64,000 nt of DNA from Reichenbachiella carrageenanivorans. GTDB taxonomy: Bacteria > Bacteroidota > Bacteroidia > Cytophagales > Cyclobacteriaceae. Below, piece after piece: positions 18,059-27,147 of the stretch. The notes beneath the pieces were generated by a model. That model did not search any database. It was not told where the DNA came from and saw only the letters and a list, made by a program, of their open reading frames with translations. Both the position numbers and the translations under genes were made by a program. Within the stretch, counting starts at the first letter, position 1. Each line of letters opens with the position of its first letter. The stretch is taken from assembly GCF_025639805.1 (NCBI RefSeq), contig NZ_CP106735.1, positions 744,001 to 808,000 on the forward strand, in the 5' to 3' direction.

Positions 18059-18844
18059 ATGAACTCCATTTCAAATATCAAAGTTACTCTTATCGGTTCT
18101 GGCAAAGTCGCCACTAGCTTAGCCCATACCTTGGTATCGCATGGCGTCATCATCCAGGAGGTCTACAGTCGGCAGCTCTCGCATGCCAAAAAACTAGCTC
18201 AAGCAGTAGCCGCCAAGCAAGCCACACAGTCGTTGGATTTTACCAAAAGCAGCTCACAAGTATTCATCATTTCCGTAAAGGACGATGCCATCCAGCAAGT
18301 AGCAGAGGAAATAAAACTACCAGAAAAAGCCATCTTGTTGCACACCTCGGGTACTGTGAGCATCAATACCTTGGCAACTACTGCACGACCGCATGGCATA
18401 CTCTATCCACTCATGACATTCGGAGCTGACCAACTGATAGATTTTGACCAGGTGCCCATACTTACCGAATCAAATAGTATAGAAGCGCAAGACATTCTTG
18501 ATACATTGGCTAGATCAATCAGTACGCAAGTGCAAGCGGCCAGTGAATCCGAACGACAGCTCCTGCATGTGGCAGCCGTATTTGCGAGCAACTTCACCAA
18601 TCGAATGATCGCCGCCTCAGAAGAAATATTAACAGGCACCCAACTGCCTACAAGCATGCTAAAGCCCCTACTGACTCAAACCATACAAAATGCATGGGAT
18701 ACTCACCCAGATGAAGCACTCACTGGGCCAGCCAAAAGAGGAGATGTAGAAACGATAAAGAAGCATCTGAATTTACTCAAAGAGAAGCCTAAGCTAGCCA
18801 AAATCTACGAAGTGATCACCGAATCGATTACCTCAAAATTCTGA
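18059..18844 (+). CDS. Rossmann-like and DUF2520 domain protein
   Basis: This 261-residue protein has an N-terminal NAD(P)-binding Rossmann motif, VTLIGSGKVATSLAHTL. The FIISVKDDAIQQVA strand follows, then LLHTSGTVSINTL and YPLMTFG, with a C-terminal helical DUF2520 part holding ASNFTNRMIAASEEIL. This architecture resembles ketopantoate-reductase and NADP oxidoreductase folds; the family's substrate is not known. ATG 18059 is chosen over TTG 18032. Its last 17 bp overlap the convergent outer-membrane gene. Confidence 0.88.
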   Translation: MNSISNIKVTLIGSGKVATSLAHTLVSHGVIIQEVYSRQLSHAKKLAQAVAAKQATQSLDFTKSSSQVFIISVKDDAIQQVAEEIKLPEKAILLHTSGTVSINTLATTARPHGILYPLMTFGADQLIDFDQVPILTESNSIEAQDILDTLARSISTQVQAASESERQLLHVAAVFASNFTNRMIAASEEILTGTQLPTSMLKPLLTQTIQNAWDTHPDEALTGPAKRGDVETIKKHLNLLKEKPKLAKIYEVITESITSKF

Positions 18845-19655
18845 TCCCGAAGTTGAAAGCTTGCCCCGCGCCATCGCGCTTCGACCATAGAAAATTGGCG
18901 TAAGACAATTCCAACTCTAAATTATTTCGAATCAGGTATTTAGTACCGAAGCCAAGCTGCGTATACCAACGTGTACGACCAAATTCTATATTGTCGGTCA
19001 GTTTGCCATAGGCTGAAGCGTACTGAGCATTGGCATACAGCGTAAGTTTAGGAGTAGGAAAACAACTAACAATAGCACTCAGTGGCACTCTAAAGAAATT
19101 GTTTTGCTGCTCGTCTGCCTTGAACCTAAAAAGCAGATCTGCTTCCAAAAACAAGCTCCATTGTTCGTTGATTTTATGATCGTAGAAAAACTGCGTCCAC
19201 CAAGTATAACGGTTGTGATTGATGAATACAGGTTTCTCTAGTTCATCCCCATTCAGTGGAATCAAAAAAGTACTCTGCACACTAAAGTTTCCGTGATTAG
19301 CAAGAGGGACAAACTTGACAGTAGGCCCGATAGAAGTAAAAAGCAAACCACTAGATTCTCCTCCATACCAAGCAGTAGTGAGATTCATTTCCATTCCCAC
19401 ATTAAACCTTGAAGCCTCCGACAAACCATAGAGATACCTAAATTGATTGTTGAGAAAAGACTGGCGCTGTCCCAGTTCCACCGCATTGCCAAACTCATCC
19501 CTTACCTGAGTTTGTGTATAAAAATTATTAAACAGCTTCAACTCCATTTGTCCCTTGCTCAGCAGGACAGACGGCGTGTATTGTTGTAGGCTATTTTGAG
19601 CCATGAGCTGCCCCAAAGCCAATAAGTTTAGGCAGAGTAAAAGTATTTTTTTCAT
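18828..19655 (-). CDS. Predicted outer membrane beta-barrel protein
   Basis: From ATG 19655 the 275-residue protein has a signal peptide (KKILLLCLNLLALGQLMAQ). Many amphipathic strands follow (MELKLFNNFYTQTQ, RFNVGMEMNLTTAWYG, NNLELELSYANFLWS), ending in FNFGIRILR. It resembles small transporter-like barrels of unknown function in Bacteroidota. It follows the lipoprotein gene at 20143 after 11 bp, so the two are one operon. Confidence 0.7.
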   Translation of the reverse strand: MKKILLLCLNLLALGQLMAQNSLQQYTPSVLLSKGQMELKLFNNFYTQTQVRDEFGNAVELGQRQSFLNNQFRYLYGLSEASRFNVGMEMNLTTAWYGGESSGLLFTSIGPTVKFVPLANHGNFSVQSTFLIPLNGDELEKPVFINHNRYTWWTQFFYDHKINEQWSLFLEADLLFRFKADEQQNNFFRVPLSAIVSCFPTPKLTLYANAQYASAYGKLTDNIEFGRTRWYTQLGFGTKYLIRNNLELELSYANFLWSKRDGAGQAFNFGIRILR

Positions 19656-19666
19656 GTAATGGCTTT

Positions 19667-20143
19667 TTATTCGTGGGCGAATTTGCCCATCACTTTCCAA
19701 CTGTAGTAATGTGAGCTTACTACAATCTCTTTATCGGTCAGACTTTCTATAAAGAATTGGGATTCTCGATCTGTTCCTTCATCAAAGGTCAATGTTCTGG
19801 TACTGGTCTCTAGCAGCCAAGTGCCAGATTTAGTCTTTTGATCATCCTCTGCTCCACAGAGGGTATTGCCACCGTCGTAGGCATAAGTTTGATCATCTTT
19901 CAAAACAATCTGATCATCTAGCCGACATTTCTGCACACCATTTACTCCATCTATGGTAAAAGCCACCGTAATCCAAGTGCGACTGGCTCCACCAAGCAGA
20001 TAGGTATAAGCATCGATAGCACTCGCTGGAAAGCTATCGTCGAAGGTAAATGCCTCGGTACCAATCTCTCCATCCTCGGTCACTACACTACACCCCCAAA
20101 AGACAAGTAGGCATATCCAAATATATTTTCGGTAGTTTTTCAT
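19667..20143 (-). CDS. Lipocalin-like lipoprotein
   Basis: From ATG 20143 the 158-residue protein has a lipoprotein signal (KYIWICLLVFWGC) with the lipidated cysteine near residue 18. A small beta-rich domain follows, with two Cys (QKCRLDD, TLCGAEDD), SGTWLLE..TRTLTFDEG and a closing SWKVMGKFA strand. That pattern matches lipocalin-like domains common in Bacteroidota lipoproteins. The ligand is unknown. It lies 11 bp upstream of the barrel gene, so the two may act together in the outer membrane. Confidence 0.65.
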   Translation of the reverse strand: MKNYRKYIWICLLVFWGCSVVTEDGEIGTEAFTFDDSFPASAIDAYTYLLGGASRTWITVAFTIDGVNGVQKCRLDDQIVLKDDQTYAYDGGNTLCGAEDDQKTKSGTWLLETSTRTLTFDEGTDRESQFFIESLTDKEIVVSSHYYSWKVMGKFAHE

Positions 20144-20230
20144 AGTCTTGTTAGTTTGAGTCTTAAACACTGCCACAGTTAAAACCGCAACTGATGCCTA
20201 AACATAAATTTACAAAGAATTGTTCCAAAG

Positions 20231-20677
20231 TCACTTGATCCACTCACACATACCATAGTGCTGACTATCCATACCTAGTTTTTCATACACCTGAAGAGCA
20301 TTCGTATTGGTTTTGTCCACGTATAGCCGTATACCCACATAGTTATCAGAGCTATTTACCAATGTCTGAATATGCTCATAGAGCGCACGATAAACGCCCC
20401 TTCCTCTAAATTCTTTTGCCACAAAAACCGACTGAATCCAGAGTATCATACCATTGCGCCAATCACTCCACTCAAAGGTGATAAGCAAACTACCCGCGAT
20501 CTGCCCGTCTAGCTCTGCTACAAAATACCAGCCCTTCGACTCGTCGTCAAACACGGCCCTCACTCCAGGAGTTATGATGCTTCTATCCAAGGTCACGTCT
20601 TCAGTCTCCCGAGCCATGTCTATTTGAAAATCAATGATTTGTTGAGCCTCTTCTGCTCTTGCACGTCTTATATTCAT
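20231..20677 (-). CDS. GNAT family N-acetyltransferase
   Basis: This 148-residue single GNAT domain starts with MNIRRARAEEAQQII. It carries the acetyl-CoA pyrophosphate-binding motif SVFVAKEFRGRGVYRALYEHI near residues 88-108, then VGIRLYVDKTNTNALQVYEKLGM. The acceptor is unknown. It lies 9 bp after the NhaC-type antiporter gene, in the same operon. Confidence 0.9.
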   Translation of the reverse strand: MNIRRARAEEAQQIIDFQIDMARETEDVTLDRSIITPGVRAVFDDESKGWYFVAELDGQIAGSLLITFEWSDWRNGMILWIQSVFVAKEFRGRGVYRALYEHIQTLVNSSDNYVGIRLYVDKTNTNALQVYEKLGMDSQHYGMCEWIK

Positions 20678-20686
20678 CGTATTATT

Positions 20687-22000
20687 TTATTCAGCCATCG
20701 CCGATATCTTCTTATCCCAAGGTTTGATCACAATGGCCAATACAGCAAAAACCAACAAAAGATACAAATACCATACATGGCCAGCCAAGTCGAAAAAATT
20801 TAATCGCCCATCCGTAAATCGAAGTAAAATCAAAACCTGAGCACCATAAGGGAGCAAACCTTGCACAATACAAGAAAACGTATCGATCAGTGCGGCAGTT
20901 TTTCGTTTGTCTACACCATAGCTTTCGCTAATTTCTTTGGAAATATCTCCTGTGATGAGTAGTGTCACCGTATTGTTAGCTATAGCCAAATTGGTGATTC
21001 CTATCAGTGCCCCCAGTCCAAATTGAGCTGATTTTTTACCCTTAACCCATTCTTTCACTTTCCGCAAGGTATAATTGATACCGCCATCACGAGCCGTCAT
21101 AGCTGCCAGCCCTCCACTGAATATGGCAAGAAGAAAGACTTCTGTCATACCTTCAAATCCTTTGTAAGTAGTCTTGGCAAATCCTAAGAGACTAAAACTA
21201 TCGAAAGACATCCCCATCAGCCCGCTCACAATAATACCAATAATCAGAACATGAAAAACAGGTACACCCATCACCGCCAGCACGATCACCAAGAGGTAAG
21301 GGATAATCTTCACCAATTCATAATCGGCCGTTTCGGTCAATGTTTGTACTGCAGTAAGGTCTTTGGTCAATCCAAAAATCAGTAAAATTGAAACCGTGAC
21401 AATAGCAGCTGGCAATGCGATATAAATATTGGCTCGAAATTTATCTTTCATTTTCACACCCAGCGACTGCGTAGCCGCGATGGTCGTATCAGAGATGATC
21501 GACAAGTTGTCACCAAACATGGCTCCTCCTAGCAAGGTAGCCGACATCAGCGCCAGAGAAGTGCCCGACCGATCAGCCAGTCCCACCACGATAGGACCAA
21601 GTGCCACGATAGACCCTACCGATGTACCAGTAGCTACTGACAAAAAACTAGCTACCAAAAACACGCCTACTGGTAAGTATTGTACAGAGATAAAGTCCAA
21701 CCCAAAATTGACCACCGAGTCCACTGCACCCATTTGCTTCGACACCGTAGCAAATGCACCAGCTAGTAAATAGATGATGCCCATGGTCATCACCTTGGAA
21801 TCTCCACAACCTTCTACCAGCTGCTTGGTTTTTTCCTCCAAGCTATCACTAAATAGAATAAACGCTACCATGATTCCTAAAATCACCGCGATAGGCGCGG
21901 GCAGTGCATAGAAGTCGTCCAATAAGATACCAATTCCTAGAAATGAAAATATAAATACCATCAGTGGTATCAGCGACTTAAAACTTCCTTGTTTATCCAT
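20687..22000 (-). CDS. NhaC-type Na+/H+ antiporter
   Basis: This 437-residue inner-membrane protein has about 11-12 hydrophobic spans. The family core SVATGTSVGSIVALGPIVVGLA is near residue 120, with GGAMFGDNLSIISDTTIAAT near 155-180. A second half-repeat has NLAIANNTVTLLITG and DTFSCIVQGLLPYGAQ. NhaC-family members exchange protons with Na+ or organic substrates. In a marine-type organism it would support Na+ and pH balance. It is co-transcribed with the GNAT gene. Confidence 0.88.
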   Translation of the reverse strand: MDKQGSFKSLIPLMVFIFSFLGIGILLDDFYALPAPIAVILGIMVAFILFSDSLEEKTKQLVEGCGDSKVMTMGIIYLLAGAFATVSKQMGAVDSVVNFGLDFISVQYLPVGVFLVASFLSVATGTSVGSIVALGPIVVGLADRSGTSLALMSATLLGGAMFGDNLSIISDTTIAATQSLGVKMKDKFRANIYIALPAAIVTVSILLIFGLTKDLTAVQTLTETADYELVKIIPYLLVIVLAVMGVPVFHVLIIGIIVSGLMGMSFDSFSLLGFAKTTYKGFEGMTEVFLLAIFSGGLAAMTARDGGINYTLRKVKEWVKGKKSAQFGLGALIGITNLAIANNTVTLLITGDISKEISESYGVDKRKTAALIDTFSCIVQGLLPYGAQVLILLRFTDGRLNFFDLAGHVWYLYLLLVFAVLAIVIKPWDKKISAMAE

Positions 22001-22148
22001 GGGTTATTACTTTTTTGATAGGCTACATACAGCAGATCGCTAAGCTATTGAGAATAGTGAGAAAAATGAAATTAGAAGATTACACAATACTCCTCCATTT
22101 CTAGTAGCCAAAGGCTCAAAATAAAGACTGACTTTGTAAATTGCAGCC

Positions 22149-24440
22149 ATGTTGGAACATGCGGATTTAGACTATTTGAACGGACTGAACCCTCCACAGC
22201 GAGAGGCAGTAGAAAATGTACAAGGCCCATCTATGATCATAGCTGGTGCTGGATCAGGCAAGACCCGGGTACTTACTTTCCGTATCGCTCACCTGCTCAA
22301 AAAACACAAGGTAGATCCGTTCAACATCCTGTCGCTGACCTTTACCAACAAGGCTGCAAAGGAAATGCGTGAACGAATCGAAGGAGTGGTGGGCAATGAC
22401 GCACGAAACCTATGGATGGGTACTTTTCACTCCGTTTTTTCTAGAATATTGAGAGCCGAAGCTCATAAAATCGGCTACCCTAGCCACTTCACCATCTACG
22501 ACGCAGACGATTCCAAATCACTCATCAAACAGATTGTAAAAGCCTTTGGTTTGGACGATAAAGTCTACAAACCCAATGTCGTATTCAGTAGAATCTCTAG
22601 CGCCAAAAACCGCTTGGTCTCTTGGCAAGAGTATAACAACAACCCCGTATATCTGGCCGACGACACTGAAAATGGGAAACCAGAAATGGGAAAAATCTAT
22701 CGCGAGTATGCCCAGCGCTGCTTCAAGGCCGACGCCATGGATTTTGACGATTTACTCTTCAACACCAACGTGCTCTTTCGTGACCACATCGACGTGCTCA
22801 ACAAATACCAGCAGCGTTTTCACTATGTGATGGTAGATGAGTTTCAGGATACCAACATCTCACAGTATGTAATCACCAAAAAACTGGCCGCCGTTCGGCG
22901 AAACATCTGTATCGTGGGCGACGATGCACAGAGTATCTATGCTTTTCGTGGAGCAGATATTCAAAACATCCTGAATTTTGAAAAGGACTATCCAGAGCTG
23001 AAAGTAATCAAGCTGGAGCAAAACTACCGATCCTCCAAAACGATCGTGAATGCAGCCAATTCGGTCATTACCAAAAACAAAAACCAGCTACGCAAAAGTG
23101 TCTGGACCGACAACACCGAAGGCGATCTGATCGAACTAATCAAAGCCACGACCGACAACGAGGAAGGCAAACTAGTAGCCTCTGCCATCTTTGAGTCTAA
23201 AGTGAATAACCAATATAAAAATTCAGATTTTGCCATTCTCTACCGTACCAATAGCCAATCTCGTGCGATGGAAGAAGCCCTACGAAGAAACAACATCAAA
23301 TACCAAATCGTAGGTGGGCTATCCTTCTATCAAAGGAAAGAAATCAAAGACTTGCTTGGATACATCCGATATTCGGTCAATCAAAACGACGAGCAGGCAC
23401 TTCGCCGCATCATCAATCTACCCAAGCGAGGCATAGGTGCAGGATCTGTGGAAAAACTATTCGTAGCAGCCGCCGAAACCAACACAGACCTCTGGACTAC
23501 CCTTGAAAAGGCAAATACGTTTATTCCTGGCCGGACGGCAACTGCCATAGACGGATTCGTGACCACGATCAAAAGCTTCAAACTCGCCGTAGAAAAAAAA
23601 GACGCTTTTGAAGCAGCATCGCTCATTGCCAAAAACTCTGGTCTGATGAAAGAGCTCTACGATGACAAAACCATCGAAGGTCGCAACCGCTACGAAAACG
23701 TACAAGAGCTACTCAACGGTATCAAAGAGTTTGTAGAAAACCCAGAAAACGAAGATAAATCGATGGCTGCTTTCTTGCAAGAAGTAGCACTACTCACCGA
23801 TGCGGACAATAAAGACAAAGAAGGCGACAAGGACTTTGTGACCATGATGACCATTCATATGGCCAAAGGATTGGAGTTTAAAAATGTATTTATCGTGGGC
23901 ATGGAAGAGGACCTATTTCCCTCGCAAATGATGATCAGCTCTCGACAAGACCTAGAAGAAGAGCGCAGGTTATTCTATGTAGCGATCACCAGAGCAGAAT
24001 CCAAACTGTATCTGAGCTATGCACTCACTCGCTATCGATTTGGGAGACTCAAAACTTGCGAACCCAGTCGATTTCTCGAAGAGATCGACAAGGATTTTCT
24101 GAAGTTCAACCAGAAGATGAGCAGTCCCTCTTCTTCGCCCTCAGCTACTTACTCATCTGGGGCTGGCGATCAGTATGCTAAAACCTTCATCAGCAACGTG
24201 CAGCGCAGTGCGCCTAAACCTCCTCCGAACCAACTACTACACAAGCCGTCGGCAGATTTTCGCCCGAGCGATACTTCCAAACTGGCTGTGGGCAACAAAG
24301 TCGAACACCCTAAATTTGGATTTGGGCAGGTGACCGAAATAGACATACAAGGCAGTAATAAAAAAGCTCAAATTTCTTTCGAAAAAGCAGGGGAAAAGAC
24401 ACTGCTACTGAGCTTTGCAAAGCTGCGAATTCTCGATTAG
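22149..24440 (+). CDS. UvrD/PcrA-family DNA helicase
   Basis: This 763-residue superfamily 1A helicase carries the Q motif LNPPQREAVE, Walker A AGAGSGKTRVLTFRIAHLL, LTFTNKAAKEMRERI, motif II MVDEFQDTN, motif III GDDAQSIYAFRGAD, motif IV LEQNYRSS, motif V TMMTIHMAKGLEF and motif VI RRLFYVAITRAE. The C-terminal KLAVGNKVEHPKFGFG..tail is typical of PcrA/UvrD, where it binds RNA polymerase. It unwinds DNA 3'-5' in excision repair and replication restart. Its stop overlaps the convergent membrane protein gene by 4 bp. Confidence 0.96.
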   Translation: MLEHADLDYLNGLNPPQREAVENVQGPSMIIAGAGSGKTRVLTFRIAHLLKKHKVDPFNILSLTFTNKAAKEMRERIEGVVGNDARNLWMGTFHSVFSRILRAEAHKIGYPSHFTIYDADDSKSLIKQIVKAFGLDDKVYKPNVVFSRISSAKNRLVSWQEYNNNPVYLADDTENGKPEMGKIYREYAQRCFKADAMDFDDLLFNTNVLFRDHIDVLNKYQQRFHYVMVDEFQDTNISQYVITKKLAAVRRNICIVGDDAQSIYAFRGADIQNILNFEKDYPELKVIKLEQNYRSSKTIVNAANSVITKNKNQLRKSVWTDNTEGDLIELIKATTDNEEGKLVASAIFESKVNNQYKNSDFAILYRTNSQSRAMEEALRRNNIKYQIVGGLSFYQRKEIKDLLGYIRYSVNQNDEQALRRIINLPKRGIGAGSVEKLFVAAAETNTDLWTTLEKANTFIPGRTATAIDGFVTTIKSFKLAVEKKDAFEAASLIAKNSGLMKELYDDKTIEGRNRYENVQELLNGIKEFVENPENEDKSMAAFLQEVALLTDADNKDKEGDKDFVTMMTIHMAKGLEFKNVFIVGMEEDLFPSQMMISSRQDLEEERRLFYVAITRAESKLYLSYALTRYRFGRLKTCEPSRFLEEIDKDFLKFNQKMSSPSSSPSATYSSGAGDQYAKTFISNVQRSAPKPPPNQLLHKPSADFRPSDTSKLAVGNKVEHPKFGFGQVTEIDIQGSNKKAQISFEKAGEKTLLLSFAKLRILD

Positions 24441-25006
24441 TTGAGCATACCGTTGTCCACGCCTGCAAAGAAATAAATCCACAATAAAAGCTGTGCGATC
24501 TGGAAGGCATTGTGGTATTTCTGATTCTGAATATTGAGTGAAATAAAAACCACATACCACGTAAAATACAACATGAGCGGAATTTGCTCTGTGAATGTAT
24601 AGCCTGATATTGTGATGTTTTGCACAATGCTGATCAAAATAGTAGACGCAAAAATGGCATAGAGCCATCGCCAGTTTTCAGAGAAATAAGCATACATATC
24701 GGTCTCCTGACTCCTCGACCCTGTAGGAAACATGAATCTGGCTAGCATAAACAAGGCGATTGGAAAACTAACCAAAGCCAGTACAATAAACTGTGACCAT
24801 TGCTCTATCTCACGCGAATACTGGAAGGTATACCACCAATCTTGAAAGAACACAAAAAACAATACCACCACAAAAATGCTATGTGCCACACTAAATTTGG
24901 TCTTCTTAAACTGTGCCAACATATCGGCAATTCCGTTGAGCAATTGGGCAATACCTAATCCTAGAATAATCGAAATCAAAACAATCACATATTCGAATGG
25001 CTCCAT
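24437..25006 (-). CDS. Integral membrane protein of unknown function
   Basis: This 189-residue protein has about six hydrophobic segments, among them VIVLISIILGLGIAQLLNGIAD, IFVVVLFFVFFQDWW, LVSFPIALFMLARFMF and MLYFTWYVVFISLNI. It has no signal peptide and no recognised family motif, though it recalls small uncharacterised Bacteroidota membrane proteins. It marks the left edge of the repeat-rich island. The run of eight or more T just upstream of its start at 25010 is poly-A on the coding strand. Confidence 0.65.
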   Translation of the reverse strand: MEPFEYVIVLISIILGLGIAQLLNGIADMLAQFKKTKFSVAHSIFVVVLFFVFFQDWWYTFQYSREIEQWSQFIVLALVSFPIALFMLARFMFPTGSRSQETDMYAYFSENWRWLYAIFASTILISIVQNITISGYTFTEQIPLMLYFTWYVVFISLNIQNQKYHNAFQIAQLLLWIYFFAGVDNGMLN

Positions 25007-25085
25007 GGTACTTTTTTTTTGTCTAAAATAAACAATGTCTCCAACAGAGCGAGTGGGTATAAAGTTCCTAGTCCTTGTATCTCAC

Positions 25086-25150
25086 TCCTCTGGCGCGCTT
25101 TTGTAAAGCATGACCAATCTAAGTGAGCATTTGTAATGCGATCAAACCCG
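25086..25150 (+). repeat. Structured repeat form A, copy 1
   Basis: This is one of three 65-bp direct copies (also at 26052 and 28326) differing at few positions. Two hairpins are visible. The first is CGCTTT-TGT-AAAGCA (the outermost pair is lost in this copy); the second, at 25127-25139, is GCATT-TGT-AATGC. It faces form B at 25251. Confidence 0.85.
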
Positions 25151-25250
25151 ACAACCCTGTATAATCTTTGGCGCTGCTATATATAATGCTCTGACTCATA
25201 TACATACCCTTCTTCCACTGCGTTTTGATGTAGGTAACTCAGATCAGACG

Positions 25251-25335
25251 GACATGAACACAAGACAGAAGCTGCCTAAGCGTATTACAAATACTTGTGA
25301 AGATCAGCACGCTTTGCAAAAGCGCGCTAGTGGGA
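25251..25335 (-). repeat. Structured repeat form B, copy 1
   Basis: This 85-bp element is nearly identical to 26355-26439. Read on the minus strand it begins like form A (CTAGCGCGCTTTTGCAAAGC) and has the same two hairpins. The second stem here is GTATT/AATAC instead of GCATT/AATGC, so one base pair changed on both sides. Confidence 0.85.
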
Positions 25336-25420
25336 ATTAGACTTTTCAATGAGGCGTCTGCTCATGGTATTTCAGCCCATAGCACACTGTCTCCCATGTC
25401 CTCAAAATTTTATGCTACTG

Positions 25421-25741
25421 CTATTTGTTTGCGCTAATACGATCTGGGTTTCTGCTCGTATGAAATATGTCCAATACCATAATAGCCTCTGATGTAACTT
25501 CATAAATGATCTTATAACTCCAGATTACTTTGAAGCGAAAGTTTCCAGGCTCCTCTTTCAGATATGGGTCTTCTACAAACTTCTCAGGAAAAACATTCAG
25601 ACTCTTGGCCGATGCTGCTATTTCATTTCTGACTTTTTTCGCTCTTTCAATTGATTCTCTTTCCTTGATGTAGTGGTAGATGTTTTTGAGGGCATATTTG
25701 GCGTCATCATTCCAAACAACCTTAAACTTCTTTTTTACCAT
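25421..25741 (-). CDS. RelE/ParE superfamily toxin
   Basis: This 106-residue basic protein has the ParE/RelE pattern: KFKVVWNDDAKYALKNIYHYIKERESIERAKKVRNEI, then GNFRFKVIWSYKIIYEV, and a C-terminal MVLDIFHTSRNPDRI with the usual late His/Arg cluster. Members either poison DNA gyrase (ParE) or cleave ribosomal mRNA (RelE); sequence alone does not decide. It overlaps the antitoxin gene by 7 bp in antitoxin-toxin order. Confidence 0.88.
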   Translation of the reverse strand: MVKKKFKVVWNDDAKYALKNIYHYIKERESIERAKKVRNEIAASAKSLNVFPEKFVEDPYLKEEPGNFRFKVIWSYKIIYEVTSEAIMVLDIFHTSRNPDRISANK

Positions 25742-26007
25742 TGCTCCATTTCCCTTTCAAGGTCTTCTTGAGTCGTAAAATGACCAACTGCAATATTGGA
25801 TTTAGCTTCCCTGATTCGCTCTTTGTATTCTTCTATACTCATCGGATCTCCTGGCGAAGTATAATCTTCTTCAAAATAAGCTTTTGCAATGGCTTGCATC
25901 ATATGCAAAAGTCTTTTGTCGCCGCGGTCTACATATTGGTGTAATTCTTCCTTTAATTGTGCTGTTCCCATGATTAAAGCGTGTTTTTCCAAAGTTAACG
26001 ATTTCAT
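25735..26007 (-). CDS. Antitoxin of the RelE/ParE-type module
   Basis: This 90-residue helical acidic protein (MGTAQLKEELHQYVDRGDKRLLHMMQAIAKAYFEED, then SIEEYKERIREAK and FTTQEDLEREMEQW) is of the type often found next to RelE/ParE toxins in Bacteroidota. No clear DNA-binding fold is visible. The 7-bp overlap with the toxin and its size support the pairing. The module is flanked on both sides by A-B repeat pairs. Confidence 0.78.
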   Translation of the reverse strand: MKSLTLEKHALIMGTAQLKEELHQYVDRGDKRLLHMMQAIAKAYFEEDYTSPGDPMSIEEYKERIREAKSNIAVGHFTTQEDLEREMEQW

Positions 26008-26051
26008 AGTAATTACTATTTTGTTTAATTGTCTGATTTATTGATATCAGC

Positions 26052-26116
26052 TCATCTGGCGCGCTTTTGCAAAGCGTGACTAATCTAAGTGAGCATTTGT
26101 AATGCGATCAAATCCG
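26052..26116 (+). repeat. Structured repeat form A, copy 2
   Basis: This 65-bp copy carries the perfect first hairpin CGCTTT-TGC-AAAGCG and the second hairpin GCATT-TGT-AATGC. It lies 45 bp upstream of the antitoxin start and is in direct orientation with copies 1 and 3. Confidence 0.88.
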
Positions 26117-26354
26117 TTCAATTGCAATTGTACCTTTATGGCATTTAGAATGCCCATAAGCTATGGGTAAATCAACATTAAATAAGACACTACCCCAAAT
26201 CATTTGCGACTTAGAAGGATCAAGCCCTTGGACTTCTTCAACGCAATACAATTGCTGCTTTGTGCCTTACTCATAAGGTTTGTAGAACGTATAGGGATAA
26301 ATTCTGGTCTAACCAATCTCTCATTTGTAGAACATATGGCACAAGCTACAAGTG

Positions 26355-26439
26355 GACATGAACACAAGATAGAAGCTGCCTAAGCGTATTACAAATACTT
26401 GTGGAGATCAGCACGCTTTACAAAAGCGCGCCAGTGGGA
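26355..26439 (-). repeat. Structured repeat form B, copy 2
   Basis: This 85-bp copy is nearly identical to 25251-25335. On the minus strand it reads CTGGCGCGCTTTTGTAAAGC, followed by the GTATT-TGT-AATAC hairpin and a 30-bp extension. It ends 43 bp from the stop of the immunity-like gene. Confidence 0.88.
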
Positions 26440-26445
26440 CGTATA

Positions 26446-26475
26446 GCACAAGCTACAAGCTTGCGCCAGCGGGGT
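26446..26475. repeat. Third hairpin element next to B2
   Basis: GCACAAGC-TACAA-GCTTGCGC forms an 8-bp stem with one mismatch, ending CCAGCGGGGT. A half copy (GGCACAAGCTACAAG) occurs about 110 bp upstream, before B2. It probably belongs to the same repeat family. Confidence 0.55.
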
Positions 26476-26482
26476 ATGCCAG

Positions 26483-27133
26483 CTAAACCAGAGAAAAAAT
26501 CTCTTTTTTTAAATTCTCATCATTAGAATCATCATATAAATACAAATTGTCGATTACAGAGTCCTGAACAAAATCTTCAAACGTTTCAATACCACTAAAT
26601 ACACTTGGCACAAAGAAATTCGGAAAAGAAACTTTAGCGATCACATAAGGAAGGAAAATAATAAAAGCAAAAAAACCCAACTTCAAAATCGATGATATAG
26701 CAGCAAAAACTCCCATATTAAAAACTATATAAAGGATAACTGCTAACAAGGGGATGGCAAACAGTAGCAACATGATAATAAAATTCAACTTTGGTAACAC
26801 CAACCCAGGCAACATCAAGTCCGTTTCCTTTTCCAAAATCTTAAGTCTTTCATTGGCACACTCATAAGGCAATAATTTCTCAATAGCTTCATTCTTGCCA
26901 ATTGAATTTTTCTCTGGAAAAAAATTCATTAAAAAAGATCTTTCAAGCCTTTCATAATAAACATTGAATAAAAAAGATCGAAGCAATTCATTGTCCTTCT
27001 TCAAAAGAATTAATGCCTGACTTGCAATATCTTCTCTATTCTTCGCCTGTTTCAGACTAAACGCATCTGTTGTAACATTCAAGTACTTACTTAAAGTATT
27101 TACCCTGTCACGCAAAAAATTCCCATCCTTCAT
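26483..27133 (-). CDS. Membrane protein, candidate immunity protein for the RHS tip
   Basis: This 216-residue protein has a soluble helical N-terminal half and two long hydrophobic segments near residues 110-170 (FIIMLLLFAIPLLAVILYIVF; ILKLGFFAFIIFLPYVIA). An acidic tail follows (DNLYLYDDSNDENLKKEI). It starts 14 bp after the RHS tip stop. In RHS systems the gene right after the toxin tip is the immunity gene, so this is the likely role. No family is recognised. The gene is more AT-rich than its housekeeping neighbours, which fits transfer. Confidence 0.55.
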   Translation of the reverse strand: MKDGNFLRDRVNTLSKYLNVTTDAFSLKQAKNREDIASQALILLKKDNELLRSFLFNVYYERLERSFLMNFFPEKNSIGKNEAIEKLLPYECANERLKILEKETDLMLPGLVLPKLNFIIMLLLFAIPLLAVILYIVFNMGVFAAISSILKLGFFAFIIFLPYVIAKVSFPNFFVPSVFSGIETFEDFVQDSVIDNLYLYDDSNDENLKKEIFSLV

Positions 27134-27147
27134 CTCCCGATTAATTA

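Larger units (their letters stand above)
25007..25420. other. Intergenic block carrying repeats A1 and B1
   Basis: No coding frame is seen. The block holds one A repeat and one B repeat facing each other across 100 bp of unique sequence, just downstream of the toxin gene of the pair at 25.4-26.0 kb. Confidence 0.7.
26008..26482. other. Intergenic block carrying repeats A2, B2 and a third hairpin
   Basis: No coding frame is seen. The A2 and B2 repeats face each other across 238 bp of sequence. That spacer includes GGCATT-TAG-AATGCC at about 26138-26152, another hairpin with the same GCATT/AATGC stem and a different loop. A partial hairpin, GGCACAAGCTACAAG, comes just before B2. Confidence 0.7.
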